From CBDDBX01 sp965225955 (GTDB taxonomy: Bacteria > Acidobacteriota > Aminicenantia > UBA2199), in the NCBI GenBank assembly GCA_965225955.1, contig CBDDBX010000025.1, positions 1-50,985 of the forward strand: a stretch of 50,985 bases of DNA, in the 5' to 3' direction. Below the pieces are notes generated by a model, which saw only the letters and a list, made by a program, of their open reading frames with translations, was not told the DNA's origin and ran no database searches. Shown piece by piece: positions 35,870-42,922 of the stretch (its first letter is position 1; each line of letters begins with the position of its first letter). Both the position numbers and the translations under genes were made by a program.

Positions 35870-38147
35870 TAATCTTCTCCTTCAACCTCATCCCTCAGAT
35901 CTGCGACATCTTCAAGAGTCATAAGAATTTCTCTCTGATTTCTGCTGTTAGGTGCAGATACTACACCAGTGGACTGTAGTTGATCCATAAGACGTCCGGC
36001 TCTCGCATAACCTACACTCATTTTTCTCTGCAGAAATGATGTAGAAGCACTGCCTGTATTTATAACTGTTTCCGCTGCCTGAAAGAACATTTCATCCAGG
36101 CCGTCTTTTCCGTTTCCTTTGGTATCTCCCTGAGTCACAGGTTTGACAACTTCTGTATTGAAAGACTGTTTTTCGTTCTTTGCAAGGAACTTCACTACTC
36201 TGTGTGCCTCCTCTTCTGAAACAAATGCACAGTGAACTCTAATCAGTGATGCAGTTTTAGGTGGCAGGAACAGCATATCCCCTCTTCCAAGAAGTTTCTC
36301 AGCTCCCACAACGTCAATAATTGTTCTGGAGTCGAATTTTGAAGGTACAGCAAGAGCCATTCTTGAAGGGAAGTTGTTCTTAATTGTACCAGTAATTACA
36401 TCTGTTGAGGGTCTCTGGGTTGCAAGAATCAGATGTATACCTACAGCTCTGGCTTTCTGCGCTATTCTTGCTACAGATTCTTCAACCTCTTTTGAAGATA
36501 CCATAATAAGATCAGCAAACTCATCAATCACAATAACAATGTACTGCATCTTATCTGTATCTTTTATTCCTTCAGGCAACTCTTCGTCAGAATGCCTTAA
36601 TAGTTCTATTTTCCTGTTATACTGATCTATATTTCTTACCTGGATTGCTGCCAGTTTTTTATATCTCTGCTCCATTTCAAAAACTGCCCAGTCCAGAGAG
36701 TTCTTAGCGTGCTTCATATTTACAACAACCGGAGTCAGCAGATGTGGAAGTGAGTTATATGCAACAAGTTCGACACATTTGGGATCAATAAGGATGAATT
36801 TCACATCTTCAGGTGGAGATTTAAAGATGATACTGAGAATAATCGTATGTATAGCCACACTCTTACCTGCTCCCGTGGCACCCGCAACAATAAGATGCGG
36901 CATCTCTTTCAGGTCTGTAACACAGATCTCACCATTCTTTGTTTTTCCCAGAGCAATAGACAGAGGAGATTTAGCTCTTCTGTACTCTTCAGATTCAATG
37001 ATCTCTCTGAGATAGATCATCTCTCTCTTATCATTAGGAATTTCTATACCGATGGCTTTCTTTCCAAGCACTCGTTCTATTCTTACATATTGAGCTTTAA
37101 CAACAAGTGCCAGATCTTCTGCAAGATTTACTACATCTTTAACTTTAACCCCTGCATCAGGTACAAACTCGTAGGTGGTTACAACCGGACCAGGCGTATA
37201 TTCACTTATAGAGCCCTTTATTCTGAACTCTTCAAGTCTGTATGCCAGCTCCTGTCTCTTCTCTTCCAGAAGATCGATATCTATTCCCTCTTTTTCACCA
37301 GGAGCATCCAGATAGGTTACCGGAGGAGCCTGATAGGTAAGATCCCTGCTTCCACTTCCTCAAGTTCAGGGAACAGAGTACTCTCTCTGACAATTTTCTT
37401 ATCTTCCTGTTTTGAGTTTGCAGACTCTTTTGTGTCAACAGCTTTCTCTTTTTTTGTTTTCTTAACCCGGGGTTTCTTTTCCGGTTTTATATTGTACTTT
37501 GTCTCTATCTTTTTAACTCTCTTTCTTGACTGATAACCAGCCATCAGATCTGAAAATTTCCTTCCCGCTACCTTGAATAACTTCAACAGAATAATTCCAA
37601 GTTTTACGGCAGCATTTTTAAGAGAGAATCTTGCAATAAGAGTAAATGAGAGAAACATAAGTATCATAAACAACATCATTGCAAAGACTGAACCGATCTC
37701 AGTTGACAGAAAATAGTTCAGAAAATATCCGATTATTCCACCACAGGATCGTATCTGTAAATCACCGGAATCAGGTAATACATTACTCAAAAAAGATGAA
37801 CTGGAAATAAGAAGAAGAGCAAAGCCGGAACTTTTGGTAATAATTGACTCTATTTTGCAGTTCATGAAAAAATATGCTGCAAGAAAAAGTGTATATACAA
37901 CTACAGTATAAGAAGAAATACCTATAAGATTTAGTGATACAGCTGAAATTTCAGCTCCAATTCTGCCACAGAAATTGGATAAAGCTTCTGCGTTGGCAGG
38001 GTTAAAAAAGAAAGTTCTGTCTCCGGGGCTGTAACTTATAATACTGAACAGAAAGAAGAGGGAGAAAAATAGTAAGAAGATCCCTGTTACCTCATTTTTA
38101 AGAGATAAATGATCGTTTTTTACAGAACCTTTTTTTGAGCTGCTCAT
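35869..38147 (-). pseudogene. ftsK: DNA translocase FtsK, interrupted by a frameshift
   Basis: Pumps chromosome DNA through the division septum. The first frame (38147 down to 37317) has four membrane helices (IFLLFFSLFFLFSIISY and on) and a short charged linker. The second frame, readable from about 37362 to 35869, has YTPGPVVTTYEFVPDAGVKV, Walker A GATGAGKS, IVIVIDEFADLIM, ATQRPSTDVITG and a C-terminal gamma-type winged helix. Near 37358-37363 one base seems missing: adding a base to CTTGAGGAAG joins PELE to GSGSRDLTYQAPP. The joined protein is about 759 residues. As ftsK is normally essential, a sequencing indel is most likely. Confidence 0.88.
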
Positions 38148-38274
38148 TAGTTTTAAGTATAGATTTGCAGCTACATTTTGTCAAGATGTACGGGCTCTGT
38201 AGAGAGCTGCGAAAAAAGTATGCAAACAGTAGTCTCTGTATTGGCTTTTCTCTAACATGGAGGTTCTGAACTGG

Positions 38275-38462
38275 TGGACACAATGGACTTCATTGACTTT
38301 GTGGACATTGCCTCTGAATAATAACCAGGAACTCTAAGAAGTAAGTGATTTGAATTTGAACCAATTGTGGACAAATGTATAGCATAAAAACAAACCGTAA
38401 CAACAGCTATCTTTATTTTACACTGCGTCCACCGGGTCCACTTAGTCCACGATGTCCACATT
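38275..38462. repeat. Two inverted arrays of a 9-bp TGGAC repeat
   Basis: The left array has four units beginning at 38275, 38284, 38293 and 38302 (TGGAC, TGGAC, TTGAC, TGGAC), exactly nine bases apart. The right array has four GTCCA units at 38427, 38436, 38445 and 38454, also nine apart. The spacer bases differ between units. The arrays can pair across about 115 bases, which include one more TGTGGACA. The minus-strand frame through the right array would give a Trp-Thr-X repeat, but there is no sign it is a gene. It fills most of the ftsK-pdxA gap. Confidence 0.75.
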
Positions 38463-38463
38463 G

Positions 38464-38484
38464 TTAAAAACCCGGAAGGGCTTC
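38464..38484 (-). terminator. Terminator of pdxA
   Basis: On the minus strand AAGCCC-TTCC-GGGTTTTT: a 6-bp stem with one G-T pair, a tetraloop and a T-run, starting a few bases past the pdxA stop. Confidence 0.5.
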
Positions 38485-38488
38485 TGAA

Positions 38489-39439
38489 TTATCTCTTCTG
38501 ATTAAGTTGATCTGCCAGTTTCAGGGCTTCAATCATGCTGCCGGCATTTGCGCATCCTTTCCCTGCTATTTCAAAAGCAGTACCATGATCCGGGGAGGTT
38601 CTTATAAAAGGTAAGCCCAGAGTCATATTTACGCCTTTATGCATATTGAGTAGTTTGAATGGAATCAAACCCTGATCATGATATAGAGAAACCACAACAG
38701 CATCATCTCTCTCCAGAGCTTTCAGGAATATTGTATCCGGCGGTTCAGGGCCTTCAATACTCATCTCTTCTGCAAGCTTCCTGACAACGGGCAAGAGAAT
38801 CTCACGCTCTTCAGAACCAAGAATTCCGTTCTCTCCTGCATGGGGATTAAGACCTGCCAGAATAAAATGGTAATCTGTACCAAAATTCTGCCTCAGACTA
38901 TCTGCTACGAAACGAATAAAGTTCTTTACATCTTCTTCTTTTATTTTACTGAATATATCTGAAAGAGGGAGATGGATTGTATAAAGAACAACTCTTAATT
39001 TCTCAGACCAGAAGAACATCGCATACTTATCAGTTTCACCTCTATAAGCCAGATAGGTAGTATGTCCACTAAAAGTCACTCCGGTTTTCTGCCAGTTTTC
39101 TTTTGAAATAGGAGCTGTTACCAAAGCTTTTGAATGACCTCTCTGAATAAGGTCAACAGATTTTCTGACAAACTCAAAGGATCTGTGAAATTCACTTTTA
39201 TATTTTGAAATATCGAAAAACTGCAGACGCTTTCTTCCTATATTCTCTTCTTCTGTAATGATATCAAAATCGGGAACAGGAAAAACTGAAGCTTTACAGA
39301 AAGCTTCGAAATCGCCAACAACAATTACTGGGGATACAGTTGAATATTCTTCTATGGACCGGACAACTATTTCCGGCCCAATTCCTTTGTAATCTCCGGA
39401 TGAGATGATCAGCGATCTATTCTTCGCCTTCACCGTCAC
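38489..39439 (-). CDS. pdxA: 4-hydroxythreonine-4-phosphate dehydrogenase (PdxA family)
   Basis: NAD-dependent step of pyridoxine-phosphate synthesis (or a PdxA2-type relative). 316 residues from a GTG that overlaps the hfq end by 23 bases; a second GTG six bases later is equally possible. Motifs are GDYKGIGPEI, TAPISKENW, SGHTTYLA (metal His), LNPHAGENG, YHDQGLIPFK (metal His) and TSPDHGTAFEIAGKG. The first glycine-rich loop reads SGDYKGIG, with Tyr-Lys where Pro-Ala is common. Confidence 0.9.
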   Translation of the reverse strand: MTVKAKNRSLIISSGDYKGIGPEIVVRSIEEYSTVSPVIVVGDFEAFCKASVFPVPDFDIITEEENIGRKRLQFFDISKYKSEFHRSFEFVRKSVDLIQRGHSKALVTAPISKENWQKTGVTFSGHTTYLAYRGETDKYAMFFWSEKLRVVLYTIHLPLSDIFSKIKEEDVKNFIRFVADSLRQNFGTDYHFILAGLNPHAGENGILGSEEREILLPVVRKLAEEMSIEGPEPPDTIFLKALERDDAVVVSLYHDQGLIPFKLLNMHKGVNMTLGLPFIRTSPDHGTAFEIAGKGCANAGSMIEALKLADQLNQKR

Positions 39440-39743
39440 CTTCTGTCCAGTCAGGATTTTTGTACATATATTTGATCATATGTTTGAACAGCAGATAGTT
39501 CATGCCATCGTCACGTTTTACTTTAAGACATTTTTCATCGTACCAGTCGATTGTACCGATAAATTTTTCACCATTCACCAGTTCAATAATCATTGAAGTA
39601 CGTGCATTCATCTGCTTTACATAGTAGTAGTTTTCAGCATGTGTTCTATATGCAGGAGGAGTCTTCTTTTTACTACCACCTTCATTTTTTTTGGAATATT
39701 TTTTTATTTCGTTGAGGTTTGGTTTTATCAGTTTTCTGGTCAT
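39417..39743 (-). CDS. hfq: Hfq-like RNA-binding protein with basic N-terminal extension
   Basis: 108 residues. A lysine-rich lead of about 30 residues precedes an Sm-type core: MNARTSMIIELVNGEKFIG (Sm1, with the LVNG turn), IDWYDEKCLKVKR, and the Sm2-like MNYLLFKHMIKYMYK in place of YKHAIS. An acidic tail follows (EGDGEGEE). Hfq pairs small RNAs with mRNAs. The core is recognisable but divergent. It has its own promoter and AAGGAG site. Confidence 0.78.
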   Translation of the reverse strand: MTRKLIKPNLNEIKKYSKKNEGGSKKKTPPAYRTHAENYYYVKQMNARTSMIIELVNGEKFIGTIDWYDEKCLKVKRDDGMNYLLFKHMIKYMYKNPDWTEGDGEGEE

Positions 39744-39784
39744 AAAGCAGTCTCCTTTAGATAAAAATCGTATTTATAATACAT

Positions 39785-39812
39785 AATATATAAGTAAACA
39801 GTAAGCTGTCAA
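39785..39812 (-). promoter_or_regulatory. hfq-pdxA promoter
   Basis: On the minus strand TTGACA (39807-39812), 16-base spacer, TATATT (39785-39790), in the gap between the GlmU-like gene and hfq. Confidence 0.7.
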
Positions 39813-39824
39813 GTTCTAATTATA

Positions 39825-40853
39825 TTAATCTGACAGTTTTTTACGGGCAGACCATCCGGGAATCTCTCTCTGCTTAACTCTTGACAGAGCCAGAGAACCA
39901 CTGCTGACCTTTTCTGTAATAGTTGAACCTGCTGCAATATAAGCTTCCGGTTCCAACTCAACTGGTGCAATAAGTTGTGAATCCGAGCCAACAAAAACAC
40001 CGTCACCTATAACTGTTTTATTCTTATTTTTTCCATCATAATTGCATGTAATAGTTCCAGCTCCGATATTAACTTTCTTACCAATATCAGCATCTCCAAG
40101 ATAAGCCAGATGCATAGCTTTGGAGCCTTCGCCAAAGACTGTTTTTTTCATTTCCACAAAATTTCCGGCTTTGGCATTTCTGCAAATATGTACATTGGTT
40201 CTGAGGTGTGTATAGGGACCTATCGTCACGCCCTCTTCCATTTTCGATTCATTTACTACTGATCCATGAAGAACAGTGCAATTATCAGCAATATCACTAT
40301 TCTGAACAAGTACATTACTACCTATTCTTACATTGGAACCTATAACGCATTTACCCTTTATAACAGCACCACTACCGATAAAAGAACCTGAACCTACAAC
40401 AGCGTCTTCTGAAAGAAAGAAGTTGTTGTAATTCTCAATCGTAATATTTCTGGAAAGCAGAGAGTTAATCTGAATGTTAACAACTCTCTTCTCAAGATCC
40501 AGAAAATTATCAGCTGTTATAATATCAACAGTACCAGCAACTTCAACTATATTATCGCAACTATCCGGCAAAGCAGATCCGGAGATTATTACTTCACCTC
40601 TGTTAAGGGAGATCTCCTTATTACCGGACAATTCACCGATAACTTTTTCAATAGTTTTGATATTATTTAAAGTTGGAGCCAGTATTCCTGATCTGACATG
40701 AATATAGTAATCGATATCATCACCGGAATTGTCTGTTACAATCCCGGTAAGTTCTGATAAGACAGAATACCAGTATCCCAGTTCTCTGTCTCTTATTATG
40801 GGGCTGAAAGCCCCTTCAGAATTTATAACTGCATTAAGAACTGCAGTTTTCAT
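39825..40853 (-). CDS. GlmU-like acyltransferase lacking the uridylyltransferase domain
   Basis: 342 residues. The C-terminal half (about 150-335) is a left-handed beta helix nearly identical in pattern to the GlmU acetyltransferase domain: GPYTHLRTNVHI, GNFVEMKKTVFGEGSKAMHL, YLGDADIGKKVNIGAGTITC, NYDGKNKNKTVIGDGVFVGS, and LALSRVKQREIPGW. The N-terminal 120 residues lack the pyrophosphorylase signature (LAAGxGTRM). It would acetylate glucosamine-1-phosphate or a similar substrate. It overlaps the TPR gene by four bases. Confidence 0.85.
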   Translation of the reverse strand: MKTAVLNAVINSEGAFSPIIRDRELGYWYSVLSELTGIVTDNSGDDIDYYIHVRSGILAPTLNNIKTIEKVIGELSGNKEISLNRGEVIISGSALPDSCDNIVEVAGTVDIITADNFLDLEKRVVNIQINSLLSRNITIENYNNFFLSEDAVVGSGSFIGSGAVIKGKCVIGSNVRIGSNVLVQNSDIADNCTVLHGSVVNESKMEEGVTIGPYTHLRTNVHICRNAKAGNFVEMKKTVFGEGSKAMHLAYLGDADIGKKVNIGAGTITCNYDGKNKNKTVIGDGVFVGSDSQLIAPVELEPEAYIAAGSTITEKVSSGSLALSRVKQREIPGWSARKKLSD

Positions 40854-41366
40854 TGAACGATTTCTAAGAATTCTTCATCTTCGAGAAGAGTTGCATAATC
40901 AGGATCATTGTATGCGACAACTTTGTAGTATTCATCAGCTTCAATGCTCTTTTTAAGATATGCAAAAGTTTCTTCGCGATCTTCCTTCAGATTACTTACC
41001 AGAGAGTAAAGATATAGTATATAGGCTTTATTCTCTGAACCGGAATCAGCCTTAGCAAGGTATTCCAGTGCCTTTTCAGGGTTCTCAGCATTAATATAGA
41101 ACACAACTTCCAGAAGAATTTCATCTTCTGTTTCAGGTTCAATACCTACAGGATTGAGTCTTGCTTCAGCAATTCTCAGGAATGCTCTGCTTCGGTTGCA
41201 AACATCCCCAACTCTGTAATCTGCTGAGTCGTTATATTTTTCCAGAATCTTACTGAACAGATCAAGAGATTTTTTTAAACTCTTTGTTTCTTATTTCTTT
41301 GTAGGCTACAGCAAAATCAGCTTTAGCCTCTTTCAGTAGATTTTCGTCTTTAATTTCAACGCTCAA
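40850..41366 (-). pseudogene. TPR-repeat protein, split by a +1 frameshift at A7
   Basis: The start is a TTG at 41366 with GGAGG six bases upstream, reading MSVEIKDENLLKEAKADFAV. After about 34 codons the frame meets a run of seven A's (plus-strand T's at 41270-41276) and a stop. Dropping one A restores KEFKKSLDLFSKILEKY and runs to the stop at 40850 (about 171 residues) with tetratricopeptide-like helices (NAENPEKALEYLAKAD, REETFAYLKKSIEADEYYKV). This could be transcript slippage, a mutation or a sequencing error. It lies between exbD and the GlmU-like gene. Confidence 0.75.
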
Positions 41367-41406
41367 ATTTTCCTCCAATCACCGTATCCAGGATCAACTG
41401 AAAAGC

Positions 41407-41811
41407 TTATTCTTCAGAATCGTAACGGGTTGGAACAACACCGAGTACTTCTACACCGGCACCTTTAGCGATATCGATAGCTCTTAGAACTTCACCGTAT
41501 CCGATTGTAGAGTCAGCTCTGATAAAGATTTTTTTATCAGCTCTTGCACCGTAAATGTTGGTAAGCTCAGAAGAGAGCAGTTCAAATGATGTCTGAATCT
41601 GGTTGATTTTGATTGTACGATCTTTCTCGATTGTAAGTACAATCCCTTTAGGACCATCATCCTGCTGCGGATCTCCAGCCTGCTGAGTTTCAGGTAGCTG
41701 TATATCTATACCCTTCTGTGCTACAGGGGTAATAACCATGAAGATAATGAGTAGAACCAGAAGAATATCACACAATGGTACTACATTGGGATCTGAATTA
41801 ACATTCGCCAT
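41407..41811 (-). CDS. ExbD/TolR-family biopolymer transport protein
   Basis: 134 residues from the ATG at 41811, chosen because AAGGAGGTC precedes it; an upstream ATG overlaps the -10 box. One membrane helix (LCDILLVLLIIFMVITPVAQ) carries the conserved proton-path Asp. A periplasmic domain follows (IDIQLPETQQAGDP, GIVLTIEKDRTIKIN, IFIRADSTIGYGEVLRAIDI). It normally works with ExbB/TolQ and a TonB or TolA, none of which is in this window. Confidence 0.92.
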   Translation of the reverse strand: MANVNSDPNVVPLCDILLVLLIIFMVITPVAQKGIDIQLPETQQAGDPQQDDGPKGIVLTIEKDRTIKINQIQTSFELLSSELTNIYGARADKKIFIRADSTIGYGEVLRAIDIAKGAGVEVLGVVPTRYDSEE

Positions 41812-41833
41812 ATAAGACCTCCTTGAATTCACC

Positions 41834-41862
41834 AATCTATCAGATTCTCACAATGATGTCAA
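41834..41862 (-). promoter_or_regulatory. exbD promoter
   Basis: On the minus strand TTGACA (41857-41862), 17-base spacer, TAGATT (41834-41839). Confidence 0.75.
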
Positions 41863-41863
41863 G

Positions 41864-41888
41864 AAAAAAAAAAGCCCGGAAATGAGCT
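41864..41888 (-). terminator. Rho-independent terminator of the ACT-domain gene
   Basis: On the minus strand AGCTC-ATTTCC-GGGCT followed by a run of ten T's. It lies 80 bases past the stop at 41970 and right before the exbD promoter. Confidence 0.8.
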
Positions 41889-41969
41889 GTTTTTTTAATA
41901 TATATAAGGTATATATAGACGCAAAAAAAATTCACTGCTTTGAATTAGAATCCTACTAAAATCCCTATG

Positions 41970-42623
41970 TTATCCCATGTAATTCAGCAGCACAGAAAAT
42001 GACCTGTCCACATCTTTTCTGTCAAGAACTGCAATAAACTCCGAAAAAGTGGATACAACTTCAATAACATTGATATTTTTCCATGCAAGCTGCTTCAGAA
42101 TTGCATAATATATCCCCAGAATATCCGTTATTTTTTCGTTGAATTTAATAATAACTGCTGCCAGACCGTCTATCTCTGCAACCAGATTCTCACCTGCATA
42201 TATTTCCCTGATTTTATCTTCCAGCACATCACTTACAATAACGGTAGCTTCATGTACTCCCTGAGTAAAAGTCACAAAATGATCCATAGCAGGATCTATT
42301 GTTCTTAAAAACTCTGCCTGTTTCTCCATTAAAGTAGAGGATTTTCTGAAGGTGAACTCTTTTAATCTCGACCTGACTGCAATATCCCCCATTCCCACAA
42401 GACTGTTATTACTCACAGCAGGAGCTTCACACATTTTCTCAGTTAATCTCTTAAGAGCCATAATAACAGCTCCGTCACTTAGCTCCTTCATCAGGCTTTT
42501 TTCAAGTTCAGGTCTTAATTCCCTGGCAAGAGCTGATAAGTTGACAATTCCTCTAACCAGCCCCTCTTCAAGAAAAGGAGATCTGTTTACTATCTCCTTC
42601 AGTTTTTCAGATATCGTTATCAT
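41970..42623 (-). CDS. ACT-domain protein, candidate regulator of the lysine operon
   Basis: 217 residues, soluble. The N-terminal part (about 1-60; GIVNLSALARELRPELEKSL, SDGAVIMALKRLTEKM) looks like a small helical, possibly DNA-binding, domain. The C-terminal 70 residues (ITDILGIYYAILKQLAWKNI, VIEVVSTFSEFIAVL) match the aspartokinase-type ACT fold that binds amino acids such as lysine. There is no kinase domain. It is divergent from lysW with back-to-back promoters. A TAAAAT box is six bases from the ATG, so the mRNA is probably leaderless. The regulatory role is inferred. Confidence 0.75.
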   Translation of the reverse strand: MITISEKLKEIVNRSPFLEEGLVRGIVNLSALARELRPELEKSLMKELSDGAVIMALKRLTEKMCEAPAVSNNSLVGMGDIAVRSRLKEFTFRKSSTLMEKQAEFLRTIDPAMDHFVTFTQGVHEATVIVSDVLEDKIREIYAGENLVAEIDGLAAVIIKFNEKITDILGIYYAILKQLAWKNINVIEVVSTFSEFIAVLDRKDVDRSFSVLLNYMG

Positions 42624-42638
42624 GTTAAAATTTTAACA
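42623..42638. promoter_or_regulatory. 16-bp perfect palindrome over the ACT-gene -10 box
   Basis: TGTTAAAATTTTAACA. It covers the -10 box and ends at the start codon, so a bound protein would block initiation. It is the best candidate for an autoregulatory operator. Confidence 0.55.
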
Positions 42639-42658
42639 CTTTGTTTATTTTTTGTCAA
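42630..42658 (-). promoter_or_regulatory. Promoter of the ACT-domain gene
   Basis: On the minus strand TTGACA (42653-42658), 17-base spacer, TAAAAT (42630-42635), then TTTAAC and ATG. Predicted leaderless. Confidence 0.8.
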
Positions 42659-42672
42659 AGTTATCATTTTTT

Positions 42673-42701
42673 TTGACGACGTTACTATGCACCAGTAGAA
42701 T
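42673..42701 (+). promoter_or_regulatory. Promoter of the lysW operon
   Basis: TTGACG (42673-42678), 17-base spacer, TAGAAT (42696-42701). Only 14 bases separate its -35 from that of the divergent promoter. The leader of about 35 bases contains a small hairpin, CTGGC-TTAT-GCCAG (42713-42726), just before the GGAGG site. Confidence 0.75.
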
Positions 42702-42742
42702 GCAGCTGTAGCCTGGCTTATGCCAGACAGGAGGAAAAGACA

Positions 42743-42922
42743 ATGAGTAACCCGTTATCAGGCGAATGCCCGGTATGCAGCGCAGCATTAACACTTGGAG
42801 CTGATACAATCGAAGGAGAGCTGTTCTCCTGTGAGGATTGCAGTACAGAGCTTGAAGTTGTAACTCTAAATCCATTCTCAATTGAAGAGGCACCTCAGGA
42901 AGAGGAAGACTGGGGAGAATAA
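42743..42922 (+). CDS. lysW: Amino-group carrier protein LysW
   Basis: A 59-residue acidic protein. Two Cys pairs (C9/C12 as CPVC, C30/C33 as CEDC) form the zinc-binding globular part. The tail ends in the invariant EDWGE. The terminal Glu gamma-carboxyl is joined to the amino group of alpha-aminoadipate (or glutamate), protecting and carrying the intermediate. ACAGGAGG precedes the ATG. Its stop overlaps the next ATG (TAATG). It is below 60 residues and easily missed. Confidence 0.95.
   Translation: MSNPLSGECPVCSAALTLGADTIEGELFSCEDCSTELEVVTLNPFSIEEAPQEEEDWGE

Noticed and set aside
38360..38380. DnaA-box-like TTGTGGACAA near ftsK
   Set aside because: It does not match TTATCCACA well, is single, and there is no dnaA, dnaN or AT-rich unwinding region nearby. 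It belongs to the TGGAC repeat.
38252..38461. 69-residue frame beginning with a Trp-Thr-X repeat
   Set aside because: The repeat comes directly from the nine-base TGGAC array. The mirror array on the other side is in the opposite orientation, so selection is on DNA, not protein.
42702..42742. Lysine riboswitch in the lysW leader
   Set aside because: The leader is only about 35 bases with one small hairpin, far too short for the known lysine riboswitch.
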